Positions 1 to 10,199 of a stretch of DNA of 64,000 bases are shown piece after piece. The stretch is from NCBI RefSeq assembly GCF_030463535.1, contig NC_132881.1:2827526-2891525 (forward strand), given 5' to 3'. The DNA comes from Salminus brasiliensis (lineage: Eukaryota; Chordata; Actinopteri; Characiformes; Bryconidae). The notes under the pieces were generated by a model. That model did no database searches. It was not told the origin of the DNA and saw nothing but the letters and a program-made list of their open reading frames with translations. The position numbers and the translations under genes were made by a program. Numbering within the stretch: position 1 is the stretch's first letter; each line of letters starts with the position of its first letter.

Positions 1-1706
1 AGTAGTAGTAGCACTAATAACAGTATTAGTAATAACAGTTGTAGTAGTAGCACTAATAACAGTATTAGTAATAACAGTTGTAGTAATGATAGTAGTAGCA
101 GCAGTACTAATAACAGTAACAGTAGTAGCACTAATAGTTGTGGTAATAACAGTAGTAATAGCAGCACTAATAACAGTAGTAGTAATAACAGTAGTAGTAG
201 CACTAATTACAGTAGTAATAATAACAGTAGTAGTAGCAGCAGCAGTAATGTCAGCGTTAGCAGTAATGTCAGCAGTAGCAGTAATGTCAGCAGTAGCAGC
301 AGCAGTAATGTCAGCAGTAGCAGTAATGTCAGCAGTAGCAGTAATGTCAGCAGTAATGTCAGCAGTAGCAGCAGCAGTAATGTTAGCAGTAGCAGTAATG
401 TCAGCAGTAGCAGTAGCAGTAATGTCAGCAGTAGCAGTAATGTCAGCAGTAGCAGTAATGTCAGCAGTAGCAGCAGCAGTAATGTCAGCAGTAGCAGCAG
501 CAGTAATGTCAGCAGTAGCAGTAATGTCAGCAGTAGCAGTAATGTCAGCAGTAATGTCAGCAGTAGCAGCAGCAGTAATGTCAGCAGTAGCAGTAATGTC
601 AGCAGTAATGTCAGCAGTAGCAGTAATGTCAGCAGTAGCAGTAATGTCAGCAGTAATGTCAGCAGTAGCAGTAGCAGTAATGTCAGCAGTAGCAGTAATG
701 TCAGCAGTAGCAGTAATGTCAGCAGTAATGTCAGCAGTAGCAGCAGCAGTAATGTCAGCAGCAGCAGTAATGTCAGCAGTAATGTCAGCAGTAGCAGTAA
801 TGTCAGCAGTAGCAGTAGCAGTAATGTCAGCAGTAGCAGCAGCAGTAATGTCAGCAGTAGCAGTAGCAGTAATGTCAGCAGTAGCAGTAGCAGTAATGTC
901 AGCAGCAGCAGTAATGTCAGCAGTAATGTCAGCAGTAGCAGTAGCAGTAATGTCAGCAGTAGCAGTAGCAGTAATGTCAGCAGCAGCAGTAATGTCAGCA
1001 GTAGCAGTAGCAGTAATGTCAGCAGTAGCAGCAGCAGTAATGTCAGCAGTAGCAGTAATGTTAGCAGTAGCAGTAGCAGTAATGTTAGCAGTAGCAGTAA
1101 TGTCAGCAGTAGCAGCAGCAGTAATGTCAGCAGTAGCAGCAGCAGTAATGTCAGCAGTAGCAGTAATGTCAGCAGTAATGTCAGCAGTAGCAGTAATGTC
1201 AGCAGTAGCAGTAATGTCAGCAGTAATGTCAGCAGTAGCAGTAATGTCAGCAGTAGCAGTAATGTCAGCAGTAATGTCAGCAGTAGCAGCAGCAGTAATG
1301 TCAGCAGTAGCAGCAGCAGTAATGTCAGCAGTAGCAGTAGCAGTAATGTCAGCAGTAGCAGTAATGTCAGCAGTAATGTCAGCAGTAGCAGTAGCAGTAA
1401 TGTCAGCAGTAGCAGTAGCAGTAATGTCAGCAGTAGCAGTAATGTCAGCAGTAGCAGTAGCAGTAATGTCAGCAGTAGCAGTAATGTCAGCAGTAGCAGT
1501 AGCAGTAGCAGTAATGTCAGCAGTAGCAGTAGCAGTAGCAGTAATGTCAGCAGTAGCAGTAGCAGTAATGTCAGCAGTAGCAGTAATGTCAGCAGTAGCA
1601 GTAGCAGTAGCAGTAATGTCAGCAGTAGCAGTAGCAGTAGCAGTAATGTCAGCAGTAGCAGTAGCAGTAGCAGTAATGTCAGCAGTAGCAGTAGCAGTGG
1701 CAGTGG
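1..1706. repeat. AGC/AGT-type compound satellite
   Basis: The first 230 bases are an imperfect mixture of AGT, AGC and AAC triplets. From about 230 to 1706 the tract is a mosaic of two modules, AGTAATGTCAGC and AGTAGC, in varying order. Every module is a multiple of three bases, so one forward frame stays open and reads as Ala-Val-Met-Ser-Ala repeats. The array begins at or before the window edge and ends in GGCAGTGGTGGTAGG. This is a variable-number repeat, not a protein gene. Confidence 0.95.
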
Positions 1707-1719
1707 TGGTAGGATTTGA

Positions 1720-2640
1720 TCAGAAAGCTGATTCTACAAAGGAAACAAGTCTCCACACTTCTGCAGTCTGAGGAAAGACTCCTTCCAGATTAGAGCAACG
1801 GCTCCACCTACTGACGGCTCCTTACCCAAGCGCTCTACTGCTCAGCAGATGGCCTACCAACAGTACTGCCGGAGACCCGGCTATCATACACTTGCCCCTT
1901 GGCAGCAGAAGAAGCACAAGTTCTATTTACTGCATTTATAATATAGGAGAAATGTCAAAATTACTTGTGTGTGAATGCAATCAAATTCTGACAGCTATTT
2001 TCCAACTTCTAGTGCCTTCTAAAGCCTTCCCTGAAGAGTCGAAGCTGTTACCACTGCCAAAGGGGAAAAAACTGCCTACAAAAAAAAGAAGCAGACGTCT
2101 ACAAACTTTTAGACAGCGAAACCAATTAAACTTGAGAGAAGTATTCCAGAAGGCTTACGGGTTCTGCTGGGAGTGGACACGGACGGCTCCTTCCTCGACC
2201 CAGGCAGACCACACTGATCCATTCGATATCTCCTTGCCATAATCTCCAGAACCCGATGACCCAAGATCCAGCGCCCCAAACTCTTCAGTAGAAGACGTTC
2301 TCCTGCCTTTGCCCGCCGTCTTTAAGGTTCTAGCTGGTCAAGCTGGTTTGTTACTCTGCTCGTCTACGGAGCCTCACCCTCTGAGCCAGAGCAGCACTCT
2401 GCCGTCCCTCCTTTTCCCAGAGCTTCTTAATGAAAGCATGAGTCAACTTTCTCGCTCCCGTCTGAGGGGACATCCTGTTTAGCTTGCTCAGGGGCCACAC
2501 CCTTGCTCAGGAGTCCTCACACTTTTGCCCTAAGGCCCAAACACCCCTCTGACTGAGGAAGGTTCCTATCCTGCTTCTCCTCACCTTCTCTGTCTTGTGG
2601 TGTCTCAAAGGTTATCCGGCTTCTCATCCTAGTGGACCAG
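1720..2640. other. Unique sequence without a recognised gene
   Basis: This stretch is non-repetitive. A 116-codon open frame at 1892-2242 has no recognisable domain, and a piece of it resembles the GAATGCAATCAAATTCT module of the Tc1-like miniature elements found elsewhere in the window. I see no exon, RNA gene or regulatory site I can defend. Confidence 0.4.
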
Positions 2641-3490
2641 CTCGGCCATGCTGGTTGTCCAGTGAGGTGAGGCTGGTCAGTCTGGTCAGACTTGGTCTTG
2701 CCGGTTGACTAGTGTAGTTACACCAGTCAAGATGTTGGTCATGCTGGTGGACCAGGATGAACAGCATGGTCATGCTATGTCTGACGTGTGGTCATGTTGG
2801 TCATGACGATCACGCTAGTCAAATACCTTGGTCATGCCGTTCTCTACCATCATGCAGGTCAACCAGCATGGTAATATTGGTCATGATGGCCATGCTGCTC
2901 AATCAGCTTGGGGTTGCTGGTTGACCGTCTTGGTCATAATGGTCATGATGGCCATGCTGGTCAAGCACTTTGGTCATGGTAGTCAACCAAGCACGGTCAT
3001 GCTGTTCAGGACGACAAGCTGGTCAACTACTTTGGTCATGCTGGTCAACCAGCATGGTCAAATTGGTCATGAACCTTGGTCATGAAAGTCAACCAGCGTA
3101 GTCATACTGGTCATGATGGTCATGCTGATCAACCAGCTTGGGGTTGCTGGATGACCGTCTAGGTCATAATGGGCATGGTGACCACGCTGGTCATGGTGAT
3201 CTACCAGGGTGGTTATATTGGTCATCATGGTCATGCTGATCAACCAGCGTAGTCATTCTGGTCAGGATGATCATGCTGGTCAACTACCTTGTTCATGCAG
3301 GTCAATCAGCATGGTCATAATGGTCATGAAGGTCATGCTGGTCAACCACCTTGGGATTGCTGGTTGACAGTCTTGGTCATATTGGTCATGATGGCCATGC
3401 TGGTCAAGCTCCATGGTGATCCACCAGCTTGGTGTTACTGGCTGACCAGTGTGAGATCATAATGGTCATGCTGGTCCAGCACCTTCGATA
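2640..3490. repeat. Degenerate GGTCATGCTGG minisatellite
   Basis: The tract is built from diverged units around GGTCATGCTGGTCAACCAGC, with variants such as GGTCATAATGGTCATGATGG. Unit length varies because short sub-motifs (GGTCA, CCAGC) are reshuffled. Related GACCAGCTTGACC motifs recur at 5790-6170. Confidence 0.85.
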
Positions 3491-3562
3491 TTCAGCTAGA
3501 TGATCTCTCACTGGGTTCTCGGGTGAACCCGCTTACGGAGACTATGAGCACTACCGGTGGAG

Positions 3563-3606
3563 GTAATGGCCCCGTAATGGCCCCGTAATGGCCCCGTAAT
3601 GGCCCC
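3563..3606. repeat. Four tandem copies of an 11-bp unit
   Basis: GTAATGGCCCC is repeated four times without error. It sits in otherwise unique sequence (3490-3940) in which I see no gene. Confidence 0.95.
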
Positions 3607-3937
3607 ACACTTCCTTTCTCCAACACTGGCTGTAACAGACTTCCACAGCACAAACTCCAGTGACGGGCCGTGTCATCACTCGCGGTGGGTTTCCCCCGCT
3701 CCGGCCTAATCACAGCGCACTGCTGTTGTTCTAATCAGACTCTCTGCAGAGGAAGGAAGAGAGGGAGGGAGAACCGTAACGAGGTGCTGACGGACCGGCT
3801 CTGAAAGCCATGAGACTGCGGCACGCGATGCGGTTTGCTCGGGTCTGGACCGACAAAAGAGCTCCCGTTTCCCAACAGCAGCAGATCATCAGTCTGAGCA
3901 CATGATGATTCTTAAATGGTCGAGCGAGCATCACACT

Positions 3938-3940
<3 letters not shown>

Positions 3941-3969
<29 letters not shown>
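3941..3969. repeat. (CT)n microsatellite
   Basis: An uninterrupted CT tract of about 14 units, directly before the Tc1-like miniature element. Confidence 0.95.
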
Positions 3970-3972
<3 letters not shown>

Positions 3973-4010
3973 TTCTGTTTACCAGCTCAAATATATACTA
4001 ACAATATATA

Positions 4011-4382
4011 CTATATGTCCAAATGTTTGTGGACACCCCTTCCAATGACACCCATTGGGCACACACAGCTTGTCTAGTCCCAGCAGAGAAGTACTGCCAA
4101 TAGAATAGGACTCTCAGGAGCAGAGAAGCATGAATATTGGCACCATGCCTCCTAATGCCAGGCGTGGTCTAGAGGGGAATAAGGTCCCCCAGCATTGTAT
4201 GATGTGTGTAGAAAGCCTTCAGACTAGATTTTGAAGGAGCATTGCTGTCAGGATTTGATTGCATTCAGCAACAAGAGCGAAAATGAGGTCAGGATGTTGG
4301 ATGATCACCACCACCACCACCCCATCTCATCATCTCCAAATCCCCAAATCAATGCTCAGTGTTTCTCTACAGGGAATAGACA

Positions 4383-4427
<45 letters not shown>

Positions 4428-4518
4428 GCATTTACATATCAGCAACGGTCAGTAACGTGTGCAACTCACTGAATGCATTCATTAGAAGGGGTGTCCACAA
4501 ACATTTGGACGTACAGTG
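4011..4518 (+). mobile_element. Tc1/mariner-like miniature element with both ends
   Basis: The left end begins CTATATGTCCAAATGTTTG and the right end is its inverted counterpart, CAAACATTTGGACG followed by TACAGTG. The inverted ends match over roughly 40 bases, and a TA dinucleotide flanks each side, as expected for Tc1/mariner targets. The interior carries modules shared by other copies here (CCAATAGAATAGGACTCT, GCCAGGCGTGG, TTTGATTGCATTCAGC) and a (TG)n tract. No transposase frame is visible, so this is a non-autonomous element. The superfamily is inferred from the TA flanks. Confidence 0.75.
4392..4425. repeat. (TG)n microsatellite inside the miniature element
   Basis: About 17 TG units. 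CA/TG runs at the equivalent interior position occur in several copies of this element family, so the tract probably grew from a short CA run carried by the element. Confidence 0.95.
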
Positions 4519-4679
4519 TAACTCACTCAAGGAATCTCCACAAGAGGGCCTTTTGGTGCTTCACATCAGTGACACTGCGTGTCCTACTTCATATGACATA
4601 GACACTCCATATGAAGCTCAGACGACTCGTGCAGGGTCACCGGTGGGTTGTGCTGTAGTCATGGTGACTACACCCAGGT

Positions 4680-4697
4680 AACCCTAACCCTAACCCT
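4680..4697. repeat. Short interstitial telomere-like repeat
   Basis: Three consecutive AACCCT units. Too short to imply a former chromosome end. The following bases to about 5220 hold poly-C and poly-A runs and no recognisable gene. Confidence 0.6.
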
Positions 4698-5224
4698 CAT
4701 CCCCCCCAAAATTGTAAAGAACTCTGACTCTTATGAATGTGTTCATTTTTAAAAAAAAACACGATATTCCCGATTGGTCGTGCCATGGCCTACATACAGA
4801 TCTGACCCCCAACCCCCCCCCCCCCCTCCACCCCAGTCAGAACCTATTAAACATGGATGAGAATCCAGGATTGAGAGAAATGGCAGAGAGAACGCAAGAG
4901 CGCGAGTGCAGCAAGTCCAAAAACCTAGTCACAGCCAAACACTGAGACCATTAGACGTCCATTAGAGCAAAGCTCATACTGCATCATGTCTAGCTGGGCT
5001 GAGATGTTTCCAGGTCATCTTCTCCCATCTACTCGTCTACTGTGCTTACAGAACACCCCTGCACTCAGTACCACAGAGCTAGACCACAGAGGCTCTCCCA
5101 GCACCACCCCCTCTGAGAAAGTCTGTGGACACCTCTGGGGGCTCCTCAGGGGGCTTCTTCTTCTGAAATCAGGAGCCCTAATAGGGAGTTACAGTGAGTT
5201 TATTTACTTTACTGTGGCAACAAC

Positions 5225-5345
5225 CTCTTCTACTAGGAAGGCCTTGCACTAGATGTTGGAACATTGCTGCCAGGAGGATTTGATTGCATTCAGCTCAACA
5301 TTGCTCCACTGCTCTAGAGCACAAATTGCTGGGGGGCTCTACAGA
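5225..5345 (+). mobile_element. Fragment of the Tc1-like miniature element family
   Basis: This segment holds the modules GGATTTGATTGCATTCAGC and CTGGGGGGCTCTACAG, which match interior parts of the copies at 4011-4518 and 7040-7314. Neither terminal repeat is present. Confidence 0.6.
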
Positions 5346-5403
5346 TGCAGGGCCTTTGATATGAAAATCCACTTGTATAATCGTCACTGCTGCGCAGGGC
5401 GGC

Positions 5404-5407
5404 AACA

Positions 5408-5456
<49 letters not shown>
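5404..5456. repeat. (AC)n microsatellite
   Basis: About 26 AC units with one T interruption near the start. Confidence 0.97.
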
Positions 5457-5462
<6 letters not shown>

Positions 5463-5588
5463 CTTTGGCTTCAGAGAGAAGCATCCATTAATTACACATA
5501 GGCCTGAAAATAGGCCAGACTTCCCTGGAAACAGCAACACTCGGAACACTCTTCAGCCCCGATTCAGCCAAATTCATTATCCAGAAAG

Positions 5589-5591
<3 letters not shown>

Positions 5592-5636
<45 letters not shown>
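5592..5636. repeat. (AC)n microsatellite
   Basis: About 22 AC units. The sequence between this and the previous AC tract has no recognisable gene. Confidence 0.97.
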
Positions 5637-5637
<1 letters not shown>

Positions 5638-5789
5638 GTATCATCACCCACAGGCTGATGAAGCAGTCCAGCTTTATTAAATGGAGCCAGGCCAGACTTC
5701 AGCTGACCTTCAGGAGATGGCATTGGAGAGGTCCTGCATGGCGTATTTTTTGCAGGTCTACCGAGCTAAACTGCCTAGCTTAGCTCTTG

Positions 5790-6170
5790 CCTAGCATCTT
5801 GACCAAGCTTGACCACACTGGTCACTCAGTTTGGACTGGTTGGCAGATGCAGGTAAAGCAGCTAATCCTCACAAACCAAGCATGTTGTACTCAGACAACG
5901 CTTAGACGACGCACTGCAGACAGCGAAAACAGCATGCCCTGATGCAACCTACCATGAGCAATGTTCCTACAGCTCTTCTATTGTGGACCAATACCCTAAC
6001 CCAAGTCTGGCCAGTTCTGGACAGTTTAGCTGGACTACCGGCATGACCAACCTGACCAAACTAGCCTGAGCACAATGGTCTACCAGTATGACCAGCTTGA
6101 CTAAAGTAGTCAACCAGTTTGAGGGGTTTGGTGACCAGCTTGGTCAAGTTGGGGTATGCCTTCAGCTGGA
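5790..6170. repeat. Degenerate GACCAGCTTGACC minisatellite
   Basis: Scattered copies of GACCAGCTTGACC, GACCAACCTGACC and TGGTCAAG occur in both orientations. The array looks like an eroded relative of the one at 2640-3490. Confidence 0.55.
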
Positions 6171-6189
6171 TAACCATCTGAAGAGCTAC

Positions 6190-6734
6190 ACTATTTGTCC
6201 AAATGTTTGCGGACACCCCTTCTAATGAAAGCATTCAGCTACTTTTGGTTGCACCTGTTGCTGACACAGATGTGCAAATGCACACACACTCACACACACA
6301 CAGCATGTCTAGTGCATGTAGGACTTTCTGGAGCAGACAAATATTAACCTGTTGGCACCATCCTGGCTAACGGCAGGCGTGGGCTAGAGGGGTATGAAGC
6401 CCCCCAGCAGCATTGAGCCGTGGAGGAGTGGAGGAACTGTGTTCTCTGGAACAACTGATGGATGGTGGTGCTCCATTCAGTACTTTTGGGATGAGTTGGG
6501 GATGATAAGGTGAGATGGTGACCATCCAAAATCCTAACCCTCCCTACCATGCTCGTCGCTGAATGCAATCAAATCCTCACAGCTCCTCCAAAATCTAGTA
6601 GAAAGCTTCTACTTCTTTCCTGGACAGTAGAGACAGTTACGCCAAGAAAATCAGGATCAACACTTTTTTAATTCGCTTGATGTCAGAAGAAGCAATGAAG
6701 GAGCTGGTGTCCCAATACTTTTGTCAATAGCGTG
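6190..6734 (+). mobile_element. Tc1/mariner-like miniature element, complete
   Basis: Left terminus CACTATTTGTCCAAATG and right terminus CTTTTGTCAATAGCGTG are imperfect inverted repeats of about 30 bases. TA lies immediately outside each end (6188-6189 and 6735-6736). Interior modules include CCAGGCGTGGGCTAG, CCCCCCAGCAGCATTGAG and TTGATGTCAGAAGAAGCAAT. At 545 bp with no transposase frame it must be mobilised in trans. It is the best-preserved full-length copy in the window. Confidence 0.8.
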
Positions 6735-7039
6735 TAGCTGGTTTATGGTTTAGATTTCTCAGTATCAGCATCAGAACCTACTCTGGACAGTGGTACTGGT
6801 ACACGTTTAGACTTGTTAAGAGCCTAAGTGGCTTCATCCCAGCCTTTTCTTGCAGAGCTCCATTAGCGCTTCACTAACCGGGCTTGAGAGCAACGTTAAC
6901 GTGCTGTGACAGGGCAGCCTACCGCTCGCATCACATCATTCATTATAAATGGACCATGATTACTCTCGTTTCAGCAGTGAGGGGAAATGAGTTCAGAAAT
7001 CTCAGGCCCATTAAAGAGCAAGGGAAGAGAGGTGGCCCC

Positions 7040-7314
7040 ACACTCACAGTTCCTCCGCTGCTCCACAGCTCAATTCCTGGGGGGCTTTATAGCTCTCTAT
7101 AGACGCCTGTCATTAGGCAGCATGATGCCTGTAGGTTCATGTAGTTTATCTGCTCCAGAGGGTCCTATTCTATTGGCAGTACTTCTCTGAAAGGACTAGA
7201 CATGCAGTGTGTGAGTGTGTGTGCATTTGCACGTCTGTGTCAGCAACGGGTGCCACTTAAGCAGCTGAATGCTTTCATTAGAAGGGGTGTCCGCAAACAT
7301 TTGGACGTATAGTG
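7040..7314 (-). mobile_element. Truncated Tc1-like miniature element, inverted
   Basis: The segment ends at the family terminus CAAACATTTGGACGTATAGTG and contains GGAGCAGATAAAC on the complement and the CCTATTCTATTGGCAG module. It runs opposite to the copy at 6190-6734. The opposite terminus is absent. Confidence 0.65.
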
Positions 7315-7534
7315 CAGTAAGTGTGTGACGAGCCGTTTTACCACCCTGTTATTTTACCTCACGCCGTTTCCCCCGTTTATAAACGTAGCTCTGATTGGCT
7401 GGTTGATGGCACTGTGGCAACTCACAGGAGCTACGTAGCGTAGCATAGACTAGCCTAGCACCCACTCGCCTCACCGCTTCCCTCAGAACCCTCAATGGAG
7501 CGCCCACTAGCCGGCCCTTCCCTGAACGACGCTT

Positions 7535-8505
7535 CGCCCAGATGACTAGCTTTTAGCCTTTTTAGCCTCCACATGACTAGCTTTAGCTTTTAGCCTTTTT
7601 AGCCTCCACATGACTAGCTTTAGCTTTTAGCCTCTTTAGCCTCCTGATGACTAACTTTAGCTTTTAGCCTTTTTAGCCTCCTGATGACTAACTTTAGCTT
7701 TTAGCCTTTTTAGCCTCCACATGACTAGCTTTAGCTTTTAGCCTCTTTAGCCTCCTGATGACTAACTTTAGCTTTTAGCCTTTTTAGCCTCCAGATGACT
7801 AGCTTTAGCTTTTAGCCTCTTTAGCCTCCTGATGACTAACTTTAGCTTTTAGCCTCTTTAGCCTCCTGATGACTAACTTTAGCTTTTAGCCTCTTTAGCC
7901 TCCTGATGACTAGCTTTAGCTTTTAGCCTCTTTAGCCTCCTGATGACTAACTTTAGCTTTTAGCCTTTTTAGCATTCTTAGCCTCCAGATAACGAGCTTT
8001 CAGCCTTTTTAGCCTTCAAATGACTAACTTTTAGCCTCCAAATGGCTAGCTTTTAGCCTTTATAGCCTCCAAATGGGTAGCTTTTAGCCTTTTTAGCCTC
8101 CAAATGGCTAGCTTTTAGCCTTTTTTAGCCTCCAAATGGCTAGCTTTTAGCCTTTATAGCCTCCAAATGGGTAGCTTTTAGCCTTTTTAGCCTCCAAATG
8201 GCTAGCTTTTAGCCTTTTTAGCCTCCAAATGACTAGCTTTTAGCCTTTTTAGCTTCCAAATTGCTAGCTTTTAGCCTTTTTAGCTTCCAAATTGCTAGCT
8301 TTTAGCCTTTTAGCCTTCAAATGGCTAGCTTTTAGCCTTTTTAGCTTCCAAATTGCTAACTTTTAGCCTTTTTAGCCTCCAAATGGCTAGCTTTTAGCCT
8401 TTTAGCCTCCAAATGGCTAGCTTTTAGCCTTTTTAGCTTCCAAATTGCTAACTTTTAGCCTTTTTAGCCTCCAAATGGCTAGCTTTTAGCCTTTTAGCTT
8501 CCAGA
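7535..8505. repeat. TTTTAGCC minisatellite with two unit families
   Basis: The first half (to about 7980) repeats a unit of roughly 36 bp built on CTGATGACTAACTTTAGC plus TTTTAGCC. The second half repeats a unit of roughly 30 bp built on CCAAATGGCTAGCTTTTAGCC. The switch is abrupt, so the two subfamilies expanded separately from a common ancestor. No gene is visible here. Confidence 0.93.
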
Positions 8506-8585
8506 AGTAGCCCTTGCATTTAGCACTGGAAGTGGGCGTGTTCTAGTGGGCGTGGTTTATGTACATTTGGGGGCGTGGAGAAGGT

Positions 8586-8614
8586 GGAGAGAGAGAGAGA
8601 GAGAGAGAGAGAGT
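8586..8614. repeat. (GA)n microsatellite
   Basis: About 14 GA units next to a GTGGGCGTGG-rich stretch (8525-8580). Confidence 0.95.
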
Positions 8615-8680
8615 CCAGCGACCTCTTCCGACCGAACTGCAAATATACACTGTTGTGCAGTTAAAGTATCTTAAGAATGC

Positions 8681-8731
<51 letters not shown>
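8681..8731. repeat. (AC)n microsatellite
   Basis: About 25 AC units. A second AC tract lies 110 bases further on. Confidence 0.97.
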
Positions 8732-8735
<4 letters not shown>

Positions 8736-8835
8736 TAAGACACCATTACTGACTGACGGTGCAGAGCTAAGGGGGGCAGTGCCTCGTGCGCTCGAGCTAA
8801 ACACAGTCGCACTGTTTGTGCACAGATGTGCTGAA

Positions 8836-8839
<4 letters not shown>

Positions 8840-8876
<37 letters not shown>
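8840..8876. repeat. (AC)n/(AT)n compound microsatellite
   Basis: About 18 AC units run into a short AT tail. Confidence 0.97.
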
Positions 8877-8885
<9 letters not shown>

Positions 8886-9059
8886 ACACACTCCCTCCTG
8901 CTGCTGTCATGATGCACCGCATTAGGCTGTCCGGCACACGATCCAATCAGAAGCTGATAATTACACCCCGCCCATCATTTCTGCCAAGTCATGCAGATCA
9001 TCAGAGCCCTGTGTTAATAAGGTGATGCTGGTGATGCTGGTGATGCTGGTGGTACTCAC

Positions 9060-9072
9060 TGTCAGAGGCCAT
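9060..9072 (-). CDS. Possible first coding exon of an unidentified gene
   Basis: On the minus strand a purine-rich context (GAGCG) precedes ATGGCCTCTGACA, followed directly by GTGAGTACC, a good splice-donor match. This would encode Met-Ala-Ser-Asp and leave phase 1. The sequence upstream (9080-9330) is GC-rich and could be a 5' UTR. No downstream exon can be recognised at lower coordinates; a real intron would have to cross the repeats at 7.5-8.9 kb. It could equally be chance. Confidence 0.2.
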
Positions 9073-9079
9073 CGCTCAG

Positions 9080-9330
9080 ACTGGTTTGATCCGGTGGACT
9101 GGACCGGACTCCGCTCCCCGGCTGTACAGCTCCTGTGTTAGGGGTGCTTGCTGGTCAGGAGGCCGGTGGGGACTGGATGTTCTGGTCCCGCATGCTCTCC
9201 GGCTCCAGGCTGTTGTTCTGACTGCGGTAGAACCCAGCAGGGTCCTCTCCTCTCCTCCAGCCCCTCACTGAACCACAGCGGCGAGCACAGCCCCGCCCTC
9301 TCCGGCGAGAGCGACCACAGAACCGTTCAG
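9080..9330. other. GC-rich unique block, possible promoter or 5' UTR
   Basis: This block is richer in CpG and GC than its surroundings and free of repeats. It lies between the possible first exon at 9060-9072 and the octamer array at 9345-9640. The short open frames across it show no recognisable domain. A promoter role is inference from position and composition. Confidence 0.25.
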
Positions 9331-9344
9331 CCGCAACTTTACAT

Positions 9345-9640
9345 ACTCATTTGCATGTGGAGCTGCGATTGGACGCTACGCGACGCTCATTTGCATTTTG
9401 GCTTGTGATTGGATGTTATGGATGGAGCCGGTTAGGGTTATTCGTAGTGGTTTTTTTCATTTTCATTTTGCCTCACGATTGGATGATATGAGATCCTCAT
9501 TTGCATTGCAATTCGGGATTGGATATTATGGGATGCTAATTTGCATATGGCCTTACCACTAGGTGCACTGTGATGCTTATTGGCATTCTGCCTTACGATT
9601 GGATGCTACACTAAGAGCATGCCAACTCATTTGCATCCAG
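9345..9640. repeat. 40-bp-period array of octamer and ATTGG motifs
   Basis: Perfect ATTTGCAT octamers start at 9349, 9389, 9499, 9539 and 9629, with a degenerate ATTGGCAT at 9579. Between them recur GATTGGAC or GATTGGAT (an inverted CCAAT box core) and a GGATGCTA module. Successive intact units are exactly 40 bp apart. ATTTGCAT is the consensus site of POU factors such as Oct-1 and ATTGG is that of NF-Y. Binding here is not shown. The block lies just upstream of the possible minus-strand first exon. Confidence 0.75.
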
Positions 9641-9764
9641 GTTTGCTGTTGTTGTTTTTTTTTTGCCCTCTGATTGGACGAGATTGGGCCTTGTGGATGT
9701 TACACAGTCCAGGTTCTGACCCAAACCCTTCCACAGTACAGCATGTAACCTTTTGCCTTTTGAC

Positions 9765-10150
9765 ACCAACCAGCCATAACATTAAAACCACTAACAGCTG
9801 AAGCGGCATCCGTCAAGTGGTGGGATCGATGTATTGGAATGAACGGTCAGTCAGTGGTCATCCGGCGGGTCTTGTGGGGTGTTTCCTTGTATGCAGTGGT
9901 CAGTACCTATCGAAAGTGCCCAGAGGAAGGACAGACAGACAACCTGTGGCCTGGTGAGTGGGTCATGGGTGCCATAGGCTCAGCGATGCCATCCTTGAAG
10001 GCCCTACCATGGCTTGGTAAAGAAAAAATAAATAAAACAGCGGACCACCCCTTCTATATGTTCCTTGTGAGTGGGCGGGGCTTTACTAATCTTTTACTAA
10101 CCTCACATATGGTCTGTATGGTATGTTTAGACAGATGCAGCTCCCCCCAT
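9765..10150. mobile_element. Dispersed repeat with AGCCATAACATTAAAACCAC end
   Basis: The segment starts with AGCCATAACATTAAAACCAC and contains TGCAGTGGTCAGTACCTA. The same end and interior recur at 27360-27390, 35767-35965, 41070-41100 and 59190-59400. I cannot name the family. It is treated as a fragment of a fish DNA element because the copy at 35767 has inverted ends. Confidence 0.5.
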
Positions 10151-10199
10151 ACCTAATCAACGTCTCATTTGGGTGTTAGTGAGGATGGACACAATGAGG

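Noticed and set aside
86-1771. 561-codon Ala-Val-Met-Ser open frame
   Set aside because: Entirely a product of a triplet-based satellite; no domain, splice or start context.
4680-4697. Former telomere or fusion point
   Set aside because: Only three AACCCT units; too short to support a chromosome-end origin.
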